DNA of 64,000 nt from Sphaerosporella brunnea (taxonomy: Eukaryota; Ascomycota; Pezizomycetes; Pezizales; Pyronemataceae): assembly GCA_008704415.1 (NCBI GenBank), contig VXIS01000008.1, forward strand, positions 124,001 through 188,000. The letters are read 5' to 3'. Position 1 is the stretch's first letter. The number at the start of each line of letters is the position of its first letter. Below are positions 21,093-32,944 of this stretch, in pieces. The notes under the pieces are model-generated. The model was not told where the DNA came from and made no database searches. It saw only the letters and a program-made list of their open reading frames with translations. The translations under genes and the position numbers were made by a program.

Positions 21093-23954
21093 TCTCTACC
21101 TTGCCCCATCTTCGCCGTCTGTCTAATAATATCTTGAAGTTGAACAATTTCAGGACAATATCTACGGGGCTAGTGGTTCGGAAACTATGCGCGAAATGAG
21201 GTCCATCCATGGTAGCCCTGGATTGTTGGAAACAGCGAGAGATTGCAGGAATTTACGACGCTACATCCTAAGGTACCACCCGGTCACGCGACGACCATAC
21301 CTCCCACCACGTTATCCGGGAAGCGACGATCCCGGTGGGCGTCTTGATCGCACAGACTGTTAGCCTTCCCCGCAAGCTGGGGAGGTATAGACACAAAGAT
21401 CACAAGTGTTATACGCTCCCTTCCGCGAATGGACAGATGCAGTGCAGAATATCTTACAAGGAGTTACTCGCAATCAAGGATGCCGACATGCGGTTTGGTA
21501 CATCAACGGGTGAAATGCGCCCGCCGCATCTGTCCAGCCGTGCAGTGAGTCAATGATCGCTCTATGGACGTCCTTCGTGACGGAAACCATGAAGCATGTT
21601 ATGCTGTCACACGTTGTCGTGTTCCTGAGCGAAGCGACTACCGCCATAAGCATGTTGAGGCAGGGCGCTGCTGTGGCTGATGTTAAGGATATCACCTCTA
21701 GGGGTCTCAAAAGGCCCTTGTCTGCTATGGCCTGACCGGGTTCCATTGGCATGGGTACAAAGTGCCATCCTGGTTAGCTGTCACGTATTGTTAGAATTCT
21801 GACGACCCTCTCGCCGGGATCCGTGGTCAGGACAGTTAGTGGCCACGATTCCGTCAATCTGGCATGTGCCATGGGTTACGTAGGACGATTCGCGGAATGT
21901 CTATGGCGGTAGGTTAGGACGGCATTCACTGGCTGGTGTTTCCATGGGAATGCCGGACCAGCGGATGCGCGGCAACGCCGTCGCCACAAACAAGAGGCGC
22001 GGATGTTGTTGTCCTCGGGGATCAATTCGCGGAACGGCGATCCCAGGATGACATGCTTGGATGGCTTACCATTTTCACGCCGCAGCTTGCTTGTACCTCG
22101 GATGATATCACAATAGGCGAAACCCCTAAATGGCAGCGATTCGTGGTAATCATGTACCACTCTTCACGTCAATAGCAAGGCCCGTACATGTTGTTGTGGT
22201 CGAAAATATCTGTGCACTTGAAGGCCATCATTTCGGACTCTTCCCAGACTCGGCCCAGAGGAAGAGGTTGTGCTGTGCTTGGTGTTCATCGGACAGCTGA
22301 ACTCTTCACTGTCCTTCCTGACGACGTGATTATGACCAGAGCAAATTTCACGGGTTGTACAAGACTGCAAGCTACCCAAGGGTTGTACAAGATGGCAAGC
22401 TACCCAAATCTTTCCCTTCCGGACTGGCCACCCAGAAATACCACCCGCTGGCTATATCTGAATCCTTTGGGCTCTCGCACATTTTGACCCTGGATATTTG
22501 GGCCGCTTCGGCCTCTTGCCTAGAAACGCTGTAATTGGCGTTCATCGGGCAGCTGAACTGTTCAACGGCCTTGAAGGGGAAGGCACTAAAAGGTTTCGCG
22601 CACTGCGACCCTGATCAGAGCCTTCCGGTTCACCGTGCGATACAATTGCCGCGCTTTGAGGGAGGTGGCTCTGACGCTTGGCTGATGATATCGCTGCGAC
22701 GTTGTGCGTGCGCAAAGGAGGGTGGTTTGCTGGCCTTCGAACAGGAGGCTGTGCGGATGCGATGCATGGCGGACTGGTTATATTCCCGTGCTGTCGAATT
22801 CTGAGAGCGCCCACGGAATCTCAAGCTTTGAGTATTGGCATGATTGTTGACCTTGACGACATCAGAAGTTCAGATTGGACTCGCTTGCATTCATGGAAGC
22901 TGGCATATCCGTTGATCACAGCCGCTTGCTCTGAATGTCAGGAATTGCGGTACCCTGGTCGGTACTTGAAGTGGCCGCTGAGAGTGCGCTAGTTATATCG
23001 AGCAGGTGGATGAAAATCGTAAGTTCCAGAGGCGAATGGTGAAAATTCCGAGTTGTGCGAAGATCACTGGACGATGATCCACATACACTGTTTGTGTCCA
23101 CAACCGAATCAGAAACCAACGAAGTCTTTGTCGACATCTGTTCTTGCGGAGCCCGGTTCAGTCGAGAAAGATACCACTCCGCAGCAAGTTATGAAAGCAG
23201 TGTACTGCAAGCTCGACTACAGATTGGCTTCATGTTCAACGTGCGTGCAACGTGCTTTGAGGAGGAGAAAAGTGCTGTCAATTATGCAGTATTGGGTCCG
23301 CAGCGTGCGATCATGGATCCTCAGTCATGGATTCAAACGCCAGCAAGAAAAGTTTGGCTGCGGAAGTCCAAGACCATTGTTTTAATCAGCACGGCGATAG
23401 TGGTGACAATTAACTCAGATAACTGCAGCATAGCATGGCGGGATTGGTAGAAAACGCCAAAAATATATATCGCTAGATTCTCAACGCTCGTTCCCGTTTC
23501 CAAATAACCAAACAACCAATACAAGAACCGCACCTCTACGGACACTCTACACTCTCGTGTTTGCGACCAAGCCAACTGATGTCCCAGACCTCCTTTCCAC
23601 ACTCTTCAAGGTTTCGGTTGAACAGTCCAACGTCAAGATTGGGTATTGGTCAATTACAATATGTGAACATATTGCCCGTTTCAATTAATGTACCTCCACA
23701 AGGCTCCAACACCCACCATGTGACACATAAGCGGTTTGGTTTGACCCATCTGCAGGCGAGAAGTGTGACCCACCTGTCCTGCGGCGACGGGGGTATCCCG
23801 GCGTTGTCACAATTTCCATGTCGCATCCGCGCAGCCTTCTTTCCACATCGATGCGATATAACATGCTGCGCAGACAACCACAGAGCACCCTTGACCGGAA
23901 CCGTCACAGTCCTCCATTTGCTGTGATCTATACCCACACAGCCGAAACAGACTA
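21093..23954. other. No recognisable gene; small repeats
   Basis: No coding region is supported. A 28-bp tandem duplication (GGGTTGTACAAGA...) lies at 22352-22407. A short direct repeat containing GTTCATCGG.CAGCTGAACT occurs near 22283 and 22541. Confidence 0.5.
22352..22407. repeat. 28-bp tandem duplication
   Basis: Two adjacent 28-bp units beginning GGGTTGTACAAGA and ending GCTACCCAA differ by two bases. Confidence 0.9.
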
Positions 23955-24635
23955 CAGCCTCGAGGCATCGCCACATGAATGTGAGGTTTCAATTTGCCTC
24001 CTGTGGTGTACGAGCCTGATGATGTATTCAGGTGTCGCCACGAGTCCGCAACGTGATTTAGGAAGGCAAGTAGGAGCTGCGGGAGATGCTTACATTTCCG
24101 GTGTTTTAGGAGGTGAGCTGTAGGCGGGTGGCGTTTTGCGGGGTTATCCTGTATGTAAGGAGGGTGTTGTGGCTCGCTGGTATCAGAGATCTCGGGTTAT
24201 GACTTCGGAGCGAACTGATGCTTGTGGGGCGGTGCTGACAGCTCCCTGGCGACGACGGAGTTCTCAAAGTCTGTATGTGCCTCCCCGTGGGTCTTCACCG
24301 GGGATCCAGCCTCGAGGCATCGCCACATGAATGTGAGGTTTCAGATTCCCTCATGGGGTGTTCGAGCCTGATGATACATACAAGCGCCGCCATCAGTCTG
24401 GATTGTGAGTTAAAAAGGGCAGTAGAAGCTGCGAGTGATGCTTACATTTTCGCTGTGTTCGGTGGTCATATGGATGTGCGTGGTGTTTTGCGGGGTGAAT
24501 CCTGATGTGACAAGTGTAAGGAGGGCGTTCTGGATCGCCGGGATCAGAGACATCCACCAGCGTTTTGGGGTGATGACTTCAGAGTGAACTGATGCTTGTG
24601 GGGCGGTGATGCCAGCTGCCTGGCAACGACCGACC
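23955..24635 (+). repeat. Diverged tandem repeat with conserved reading frame
   Basis: Units at 23955-24260 and 24307-24635 are offset by 352 bp. Both begin CAGCCTCGAGGCATCGCC and share blocks through GATGCTTGTGGGGCGGTG. In the same frame both encode SLEASPHECEVS, then a SLM motif, then a DAYI motif about 45-50 residues downstream. One unit runs in an open frame to 24123, the other to 24505. The protein family is not recognised. Confidence 0.75.
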
Positions 24636-24639
24636 TGTG

Positions 24640-25688
24640 AACGTAGGGGAACAGCTCCTGGTTCGACCTGTTCACACTTGGTCGTTCGTTAGGACCATCC
24701 AACGATATCCGGCAAGCGAAACTATGCATTTGCGTGCAGCTTGACACCACCAATTGGTCATCAAAGAAAGGAGTGGATATTTCAGTCCGCAGCATACAGG
24801 TCAGTGGCCGAGCTCTTACAGCGCACAAGACAGCTTGCGATCCAACTGGTGGCGACCGCCACCGTCGACCGGTAACCTAAGATGCCTGGTCACCCCGCGT
24901 ACCAGCACCGCGCCAGTCGGTGTCCATGGCTTTTGTGTGGGTGAGGTCAGACGATAATGATTTGTGCGGGTGCCGAATGAAAGATAAGGCGCCCAAGCGC
25001 AATGGGCCTTAACTTCGATTTATGCCTTACAGCTCTCTTGCCGGCCGGATACATACTAAGGCACGTAGTAAGCGTTGCAGTTGTGACGAAGATTGGCTGC
25101 GGGGCCGGGGGAGGACCAGGCCATGTACATATATTATCGTAGAATCATAGAAACCCGTTGGAATGCAAAGGAACTATTGCACGACCACACCATATACAGT
25201 GTGTCTCAGTATGCAGCACTCAGCGCACAGCCACAGGGTGTCAGCAGACAGGTTCTAAAGTCAATATTTCATTATTTTCTAGCCCACCACTCACCAAAAG
25301 ATTTATTCGTGCACAGTGTAGCAGAGCCTAACTCTATGTCCAGACACTTGGAAGGACTGTACCAATCTCGGCGCTGACCAACACCATATCTACATGTACT
25401 GGCACCTCCATGTGCCCAAGTGGACACGTCCCTGTGCCGGCGAACCACATTTACCACCGTATGCACACCTCGCGCAGATTGTCGTGCCGGATACCAATTG
25501 ATAACAACCGCAGCAACCAGGGCAGGACGAGTATCCGCGTGACGCTGTTTAAAGCGCATGCACGCTCGGCAATCGGAGATGCTGAAAATTGAGGACTGCG
25601 CGCTGTTCCATGTAATCACTAGATCATTGAAAACGACGTCGGAAGTCTGTGGAACGGGAGAGAGGTAAAGACCGACGTTGACACCGCG
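24640..25688. other. Stretch with no recognisable gene
   Basis: Nothing beyond short frames is seen. Confidence 0.5.
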
Positions 25689-25760
25689 CAGGGCGGTGAA
25701 TAGTCCGGCCAGCCGCCAGGTCAAACGGGGCCCCACGGAGTGGGTCAAGTCGGGACGGAT
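25689..25760. mobile_element. Left-end fragment of the CAGGGCTGTC element
   Basis: About 70 bp match the first part of the element at 20259 (CAGGGCGGTGAATAGTCC, CGGGGCCCCACGGAGTGGGT). No right end follows, so it is truncated. Confidence 0.7.
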
Positions 25761-26755
25761 CAAGTTAAATCATAGAAGCTGGATCCTCTATGCAACTGGT
25801 AGTCAATCTCGCGGCACTTGATTCTGGAAAGGCCAGAGAGTCATGCGCATAGTGCAAGAGAGTTATGACGACGTAAGGCGGCATTTACAAACCGCGCTTC
25901 GAGTGATGTGAAAGGTCGTACACAAGAGTGCTACTCCGTAGGCGAAATTGAGGCATATACTACCGTGTTTAGGGCATGCCGGTAGAGAGCAATTTCGACC
26001 ACTGAGCGCGTACCACTTTCAGTCGACAGAAATGAAAACGTCTACAAATCTTCCTCATGATCAAGCGTTTCATCAGTATCATCGAAGCTGGGTCCTGGAG
26101 AGTGTATAAACCATTTCATCGCTACGTCAATGAAGTCCCCATTCCCGCCGCCGCCGCACCATCACCACCGCCGTTGCAACTGTCCATGTAATTCACTCCC
26201 CCCTGCAGCCGCCAAGAGTTATTGGAAACGTTATACTGCTTCAACAGAACATCGGCAGTGGTTGCTTCTCGCGGTGGTCGAACGCGGCATTTGTCAAACG
26301 CACAACCGGCGGCAAGCTTCTGAATCACCTCCTGAAGAATACGCCGATATACGGTCAAGTCGAAAGTTACCTCGAGATCGCATCTCTCCTGTGACGGAAG
26401 AAGGTCTGTAATGTTGATGGGTCGCAAATCGCCAGCATTCCTTCGGTTGGCTATCACAGATACGCGTCGTGTTCGATGTACGGCACGAGCTCCTCCTCAT
26501 CAATTGGTCGCGATTCCAAGACGTTAGCGATGCTGTCGAGGATGTTGGATGCAGACCGGAGCCGTGTTGCGTAGGTCAGTACGACACGATGTTTGCCAGC
26601 AAGGGAAGTCGAATTGCTGAGGTTGGTTGTTGGTTGAGGTGTGAAAGTGTGGCGGATGAACGGAGCGGAAAGGCACGTCATTTATAGTTGCGGGCTCAAT
26701 CTCATTATGCCGTATAGCGGTATAATCCTCATTTAATAGAGCCTGAAGCCTCATG
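25761..26755. other. No firm gene; weak minus-strand frames
   Basis: Two minus-strand frames (26454-26681 and 26122-26457) have protein-like composition, but no splice pair joins them in frame and no motif is recognised. They are not called as a gene. Confidence 0.4.
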
Positions 26756-27025
26756 CAGTTTCCTCAATAGCCAGCCAAGCGAGCTGGCCTGTTGACATGG
26801 CGCCTGCGCAGCTGGCTGTGAACTGCAATAGCTTTCATGGCGGTGTTGCTCCGTGAGGCGGCCAGGTGCTTCTGGCTTGACTGGATAATCCTCTGCACAT
26901 TTCACCTATAACGCTGCAACCAGTCAGGCCCGGACGCTAGGCATCGAAGCCGGAATGATCATTGATGCAGCCTGGCCGGTTGTGTTGCCCAGCCCGGCCT
27001 TTTGGGCCGGCTACTGAGAAAACTG
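26756..27025. mobile_element. Small MITE, AGTTTTCTCAATAGCC family
   Basis: Ends CAGTTTCCTCAATAGCC and GGCTACTGAGAAAACTG are inverted repeats related to those at 18718-18912. The 270-bp interior has repeated CTGGC/GGCCGG blocks. A clear target duplication is not seen (flanks GCCTCATG and CGCTCCTG agree at five positions), so the insertion is old. Confidence 0.7.
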
Positions 27026-27806
27026 CGCTCCTGCCTCCGACTCATGCAGTGACTGTTTGACACTATGCAGAGTCGAACAAGAACACAAACCTACTCCATT
27101 GCCCGGTATCGGCGCGAAACAGCTGACTGCCGCCATCGTCACGCAGTGTGGCTCCGGACTCCGGACCCGAATCTTGTTGGTTAAACAGCGCCATCCGGGA
27201 AATGTGGCACCGCGCGACGAAAGGAAAACACCGGATGCAGCTGCGGAGCTCACAAAGTTGAAGACGCACTTAACGAGCCCAGGCTACTCCTTCCCGTGAC
27301 CTGCAACCCATAACAAGAGTGCACTGAGAGTTTGTCGCAACGCTGTGAACACCACCTTTTCCAGGGCACCGTCAGCCGCTGTGTCAGACCTCGGCACGGA
27401 CCAACACATACACTACGTTCATGTCCGCATCATCGCGTTCAGGAGCCTCACCCTACTCATCCATGGGGGTTTCAACCGTTGGCAACCGTTAGCGCTTTCG
27501 AAACCACAATCTGCCGGCAGCATGGTGGCTCTAGACCTACCGTTAACCTGTGGCGCCGTGAGCAAAAAAATGTATATATTAAAAGCATTGCGGTGATGCC
27601 TCACGGGTTCCCAGGTCGAGGCATACTCTGCGGTGCGTACCGGAGGTAAGCAACGCGCGAAGAAATCTACCGAAGTTGAAAATGTTCACTCGGCCGAAGG
27701 GAATCAGACCAGTAAGCAATGCTTGCTGATTCCTTCGCTCCAGTTCGCATTGATTCTTGCGTTTTGTTGTTGCGCCGTGCGTGATGCTGTTTCCGCTCGA
27801 TCCCGT
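27026..27806. other. Stretch with no recognisable gene
   Basis: Short frames only. Confidence 0.5.
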
Positions 27807-28350
27807 GCCGACTGATGTGGTAGCCCTCCTACTGATACAAAACGACGCATAGATCTCTCCCGCTGAATGGCACGGGCAGACACCGCTGCATCTTGCGTCG
27901 TTTCGGGGCCATGAGGTTATGTGTGAGCTGCTCATTTCGAACGGCGCCAACTTCTTAGCTATGGAGTCCACTGGCCGGCATCCGCTGCACTATGGGGCGA
28001 TGGCCGACCATGCGGAGTCGGCGCCCCTGCGCATTAGCCCGGGGATGGACCACCCTCTTTTGTGCCACAGACAGTGGCCATGTGGGGGTTGCGCGGCTGC
28101 TGATTGACAATGGCGCAGACGTCTGGACCACCTCCCTGGAAAACCAGACCCTCCACACCGTGCGGTAATGTACGCGCATGAGTTGCTTGTCTATTCGGTC
28201 ATTGACGAAGACGCCAATCTGACAGACGTCGGTATGCGTGGGCATGCCGCACTCACCTTCGCAGTTCAAGGCAATCACGACGCTGCGCGTATCGCCTTCA
28301 AGCATGAATCGACGACGCTGCGCGTATCGCCTTCAAGCATGAATCGACGA
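27807..28350 (+). pseudogene. Decayed F-box/ankyrin paralogue (ankyrin part only)
   Basis: Ankyrin motifs of the family persist in changing frames: VVALLLIQNDA followed by a stop, then QTPLHLASFRGHEVMCELLI, RHPLHYGAM, and in another frame VARLLIDNGADVW. At least two frameshifts and several stops break it, and no F-box remains. The order matches the paralogues at 16757 and 31820. Near its end a 35-bp segment (GACGCTGCGCGTATCGCC...) is tandemly duplicated at about 28280-28349. Confidence 0.8.
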
Positions 28351-28932
28351 GTCTGCGGCCGCACAGTAAGTGGGGCTCGGCGAGTCCGTAGCGCGGTCAT
28401 TGCCAGTGTTCCTTCTCTTTGTGTCCGCCTGTCTCATGTGTATGCTGAGGTGGTTGGGTGGGGGAAAGGGTGTACAATCGAAGGTCTATCGGCGGGTGGA
28501 AGACGCCAGAGGTCACTGAGAGGTGCATCGCACTAGGTAACAAAAGATGAACGGTTTATTGTTACGGAAATTCTGTTGTATGACTCCCTGAGGCGACATA
28601 ACTAGTGGTATAAACCGAATTACCATTTTTGAACAATACAAGCGATGGCTCGGCCTCCGGCCGGGAACCTCTCAGTCGGACAAACCAGTTCAAGATGGCG
28701 GCAACAACGGACTGTACTGACTGTCAGAATGTCAAAACTGTACGGTTCTCTAAACTGGTTCAATGGTGACCGTTTCAACTGAGTGCACTGGCAAAACGGC
28801 GTGCGCCAGCGGACACTCGTTCAAACCTCGTGAACTGCTTAAAACAGTGAAAACCGGTTATCTGGTATCAACCAGCACTATGCCGTACACAACCTGCTGT
28901 CATTGAAATGTTTCATGCTACCTAGTAGTAGC
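28351..28932. other. Stretch with no recognisable gene
   Basis: The stretch contains many AACTGGTT/AACCAGTT-like words (28680-28870) that recur at 29490-29640, possibly the ends of the hAT copy lying between them. Confidence 0.4.
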
Positions 28933-29316
28933 TCAAAGGCAACTTCTCCTACTAAAGTGTTTCAAGCTTTCACCTGCTTCCATGGTACCCGCCTTAATTG
29001 AATAGCTGTCGGTAGTTAGAATGCGCTTACATCCTGAGAATAGTCGCTCAGGCTTTGCCCTCATTGCCGCGATTGGCATCAGCTCGATCCCCATTTTGTG
29101 CAGATTGCGAAACCTCCTCGCCGTGCTTCCAAGCCCACGAGGGTTTCTCTCTCTTGCGCTTGCCATCGGACCTGTGAATGGCCACCACTCTCGGGTTGGG
29201 AGCCGCTTCTTCCTCAACTTGAGCAGGTTGTTGGATCTCCATCTCAGGGGGTCACAAGCGTCGAGGTCAGTGGGGACGGAGGACAAACTGCTAGTATAAT
29301 CGACAAATGAACTCAT
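28933..29316 (-). pseudogene. hAT transposase C-terminus, second hAT family
   Basis: A 127-residue frame shows the hAT dimerisation signature: PLRWRSNN early on, MGIELMPIAAM, then ERLFSGCKRILTT and SLKHFSRR. It differs clearly from the complete transposase at 9924 (which has CEQLFSVAGDIITKKRNR) and is of the kind with ERLFS followed by a short helix. Everything upstream is missing, so it is a remnant. Confidence 0.7.
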
Positions 29317-29889
29317 GGCGCGGTACGATCAAGCTGCTGGGGTGTGCGAGTTGCTGGAGGTTGTAGGCAGGGTGTGTAGAGTTGAAGTGAAGGTTGAGAC
29401 GGCGGGCGGGTTCAGACATTCAGCGGGTTTAGAAAGGGACGCCAGGGACGCCCCACGTGTGTGAGTTCAGAAAGGGAGAAAATCACTCCAAAACTGGTTA
29501 CAGTCTCCCAACCAGTAAACTGTTATACGGCGGTTGCCGGCTTCCGTGACGCCCTCAACTGAACGAACTGGCGATTCAGAGGACCAAAATTGAACCGTTA
29601 AACTGCAAACTGTCAGTGCAGTTTACCTGGTTTACGATTTTACCAAGTATACGGCTTGTACGGCTGGGAGCCCTGCTCTTGCTCGCATCTCCATCAATGC
29701 ATACCATAATACCCTTTCCTGGCATGAAAGCGAACGGCACACAGCATGCACATTTTACGATGGGAAGGAACCTCGGAGTGTTCGAGCTGCAAAGGGCCTG
29801 ATTTTCGGTGAACTGACCCCGCACAACCGCCAGCGGAATTTCTGCATTGCCACCGGTGTTCTTATTCGTTTTATCCAGATGCCCCATAA
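29317..29889. other. Stretch with no recognisable gene
   Basis: No gene is supported; it may include part of the end of the preceding hAT remnant (AACTGG-rich words at 29490-29640). Confidence 0.4.
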
Positions 29890-30600
29890 AACTCTGAGCT
29901 GAGCCGAGCCTGGAAAGCACGAGCTTCGGCTCGAGCCACCATACAATTTGCCATGCGCGAGCCGGCATAAAGGGAGGAGGTCGAAGGACGTGAGATTCCG
30001 CGCGCTTCGATATACAAAGCAAACCTCACGGGCGTCCGCGTCCTCCAGTGATCATTCGCTGTCTGACACCTCCGACCCGGAATCAAGGCCTTCAAGTTCG
30101 AGCGCAGCTTGGTGCTGTGCGTCCATTCCGTCGGCCTCCCCGTCCCCCTCCAGGTGCCAATCCAGGTCTCCCTCCACCCCCGCTTTCTGGTTACATCGAG
30201 CCACAGAACCAGCGCGTCAGTCTGATTCACTAGACTTGAAAGGACGGGGAGGCAACACAAACTTCCCCCAACATCCGGACATGTTGGTGTACAGGTGTTG
30301 AATTTGGTCTTCTACTCCGCCCGCAGCATAGCGGCGAGCGGGGTGTGCGGCCATGGTGCTTGAGAGAGGTGGGTGACGGGGCGTCGGTGAGCAAGGTGGG
30401 TGGGTTGGCGTGCAAGACGGGGGCAGGTAGGTTGGCGTGCCAGAGGACGGGTTATTTGGTTCGGTGGACCACAGAATTGGGTCGCTCAACGCACCGGATC
30501 TCGCAGGTCAAGCCAAAAGCTCAAGCCGAACCTCGGCTCACCCGCAATTCGGCTCATACCGACTCGGCTCATGGCTCGAGCCAAAAGCTCGAGCGACCCG
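29890..30600 (-). mobile_element. Deleted hAT copy without clear ends
   Basis: The region is homologous to 3050-4190 in the opposite orientation, including GGCTCGAGC-rich ends (29895-29940 and 30505-30600) and the leader with CGCTCAAC and GGGTGACGGGGCG blocks. Terminal TAGTGATGGACA sequences are not preserved and no target duplication can be assigned. Confidence 0.65.
30052..30354 (-). pseudogene. hAT transposase termini, central part deleted
   Basis: Starts MAAHPARRYAAGGVEDQIQ and continues LYTNMSGCWGKF, the conserved N-terminal motif. A stop follows PFKSSESD. The C-terminal end resumes within 100 bp and finishes GLDSGSEVSDSE. No BED finger or catalytic core remains. Confidence 0.75.
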
Positions 30601-31563
30601 GGTAATTTGGAGAGGCGGGATCAAGCAGAGCATAATCAACCTAATAGCCTGTTCAACACCGAGCTCAAAATACAAGCCTATCAGGGACCGCTATCAACCA
30701 ACAATGCAAACATCCAGCCCGCATATATAATCCCGGAGTGCTAACAGCATGCGAGGAAGCTGTGAACGGATTCACGAGGAAGATGCCATCGCAGATCTCT
30801 TGAGCGCTGCAGGCACTGCCATCGGCGGAGTCTTAAACGACGAGCCGAGCTGAAAAATATTGGACTGACAGTGTAACTACCTGGACAAAAAAGGCGCCAT
30901 CATTGAGGCAATAATGGTCGGTAATCCTGTGGGCATCCACAGGCTCAAAACGACGTGGTTGGGGCTGGGTGTATGATCCCCACTAAGACCCTCATTCGCA
31001 CAAGACACGACTTTAGTGACCCTGCACAATGAAAGGCCATGGGCTAGTGGACAGTTTCAATCACAGATGCCACTGTTGACCAACAGGTTCAATCCGGGTC
31101 AGGTTTATGTGCACACCGTGGGCCGGGACGCGTCAAAGACCCCGAAACAGGGCTCAGTAGGGGTAACGTCTGCTAAATCTCGGCGTCCGTGACCAAATTA
31201 CCCGCGTGATTGTTTATCTCCGAGTAGCGCGAAATACTGGTCTTGGAAGCGTTCTTCACCGCCATAATACTCTGTGGAAGCTGTTTCTGCTCACAGCGGG
31301 ATTGCCGAAATGCCGGCATTTCCTGAGGCAGACACTGATAATCGCACATCGGGTGTCGCTTGGCGCAGTCCCAGGGGAGAGCCCACACAGGGGTTCACCA
31401 CTCAGCTCTCTCTTTATCGTGCCAGGTGCCTCTCCGGATAACAACGGAGATCCAGAAGACCCCCAGGACTCCTGTGTTCCGTCACAGGAGGACCTGAGGA
31501 TTCACTAAACCATTCAGTCTCGACGGCGATTACTCCGTACTGATTTGCGGTGTTTACATCCAA
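30601..31563. other. Stretch with no recognisable gene
   Basis: Short frames only. Confidence 0.5.
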
Positions 31564-31819
31564 ACAGCAAACCAGCCTACTGAAAATTGCGAATTTACAG
31601 TAATGACACGTGGAGCTAAATATAATCAAAGCGGCAAGCGAGACAGGACGATTGATTTGCTATGACCATCCTTTTCGTGGTGTTTCGTTGGGTTGGTCGG
31701 TTGCACTTGAGGATGTTTTTTTCTGCGGCATCATCACGTGCCCGCATGGATGACTAAGCCGGCAGGGTATATTCACCGCGTTCCCGATCGCGTCGCGACC
31801 AAACCACCAAACCACCATC
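31564..31819 (+). promoter_or_regulatory. Duplicated promoter region of F-box/ankyrin gene
   Basis: Nearly identical to 16510-16756 apart from a few small indels. It includes GGACGATTGATTTGCTATGA, CATCATCACGTGCC and the CAAACCACCAAACCACC leader next to the ATG. Confidence 0.7.
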
Positions 31820-32944
31820 ATGTCGTCAACCCCCCCATTCCCCGCTTTGCCGACCGAAACGCTCTTCGACGTCGGCGACCTCCTTACGGTCCCCGACCTC
31901 AGTGCTCTATCCCAAACGTGCCGCGCGTTCCATGTCGTTTTCACACTCCCGCTTTTCCGACGCGTCCAACACTCCCCGGAACAGCATCTGTTCCACGTTA
32001 TGCAGAACAACAACGTCCGCCTACTTACCTACCTCCTTGATGAGGGCCTTCCGGTCGATTGCACCATGACCGCATTCGAATGTGCATGGCCCAGACCCGT
32101 GTGCACGCTTTTGCACTTCGCGGCGGATAGCGGGAGTGACGCGCTGGTCCGACTGCTGATCGATCGCGGTGCCAACATCTCTGCCGCCACGACACGTAAC
32201 CCCGAGCCGCAGGTCCGGCGAGCGTGGGTAGCGTACTTTGAATCTCTGGACGCCGACGTGGGCTGGACCCCGCTGCACTGTGCGGCGGTGAAGGGACATG
32301 ATGTGGTCGCCATGCTGCTCATTGACAACGGCGCCGCGGTTTGTACCACGGCAGAGGACGAGTCGACCCCGCTGCATTGGGCGGCGTATGCAGGCCATGC
32401 GACCATGCGTGAGCTGCTCATTGAAAATGGCGCCGTGGTCTGTGCCGCGAGAGACGATGGTGAGACACCGCTGCATTGCGCGGCGTCGGAAAGCCATCCA
32501 GTCGTGTGTGAGCTGCTCATTTCGAAGGGCGCCAACGTCTCAGCGGTCACGACAATAGGACATACCCCGTTGTTCTCTGCTGCATGGCTGGAGGATGAAG
32601 AGGTGGCGCGGACGCTGATTGCGAACGGCGCTGACGTGTCTATCGCCGACAAGGGAGGGCGGACCCCCCTTCACGATGCGGCGATCTGCGGGCAGGCGTC
32701 GGTTGCCCGGTTGCTCATCGAGAATGGCGCTGACGTGTCTATCGCCGACAACAGTGGGTGGACCCCCCTTCATACAGCAGCGCGGCGCGGGCGGACGTCG
32801 ATTGCCCGTTTGCTCATCGAGAAAGGGGCCAACGTGTCAGCTGTCGACAATCGGGGGCAGATCCCGATACAAATCGCAACGCAATTCAAGCAAGACGCTG
32901 TCATACAACTACTACGTGACAGGTCACCACCGTCCGCTGGGTAG
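31820..32944 (+). CDS. F-box/ankyrin repeat protein
   Basis: Paralogue of 16757 and 53087, 374 residues, uninterrupted. It has an F-box-like N-terminus (FPALPTETLFDVGD, then DLSALSQTCRAF), and about eight ankyrin repeats from residue 94 with intact TPLHxAA cores. Two neighbouring repeats carry the same segment, GADVSIAD (about 32631 and 32730), so one repeat was recently duplicated inside the gene. Unlike its paralogues it ends shortly after the last repeat and lacks the basic RRSARLNGG tail. Predicted role is substrate recognition for an SCF ligase; target unknown. Confidence 0.85.
   Translation: MSSTPPFPALPTETLFDVGDLLTVPDLSALSQTCRAFHVVFTLPLFRRVQHSPEQHLFHVMQNNNVRLLTYLLDEGLPVDCTMTAFECAWPRPVCTLLHFAADSGSDALVRLLIDRGANISAATTRNPEPQVRRAWVAYFESLDADVGWTPLHCAAVKGHDVVAMLLIDNGAAVCTTAEDESTPLHWAAYAGHATMRELLIENGAVVCAARDDGETPLHCAASESHPVVCELLISKGANVSAVTTIGHTPLFSAAWLEDEEVARTLIANGADVSIADKGGRTPLHDAAICGQASVARLLIENGADVSIADNSGWTPLHTAARRGRTSIARLLIEKGANVSAVDNRGQIPIQIATQFKQDAVIQLLRDRSPPSAG

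Noticed and set aside
26122..26681. Possible two-exon gene on the minus strand
   Set aside because: Donor and acceptor candidates do not keep frame, and no motif or paralogue supports it.
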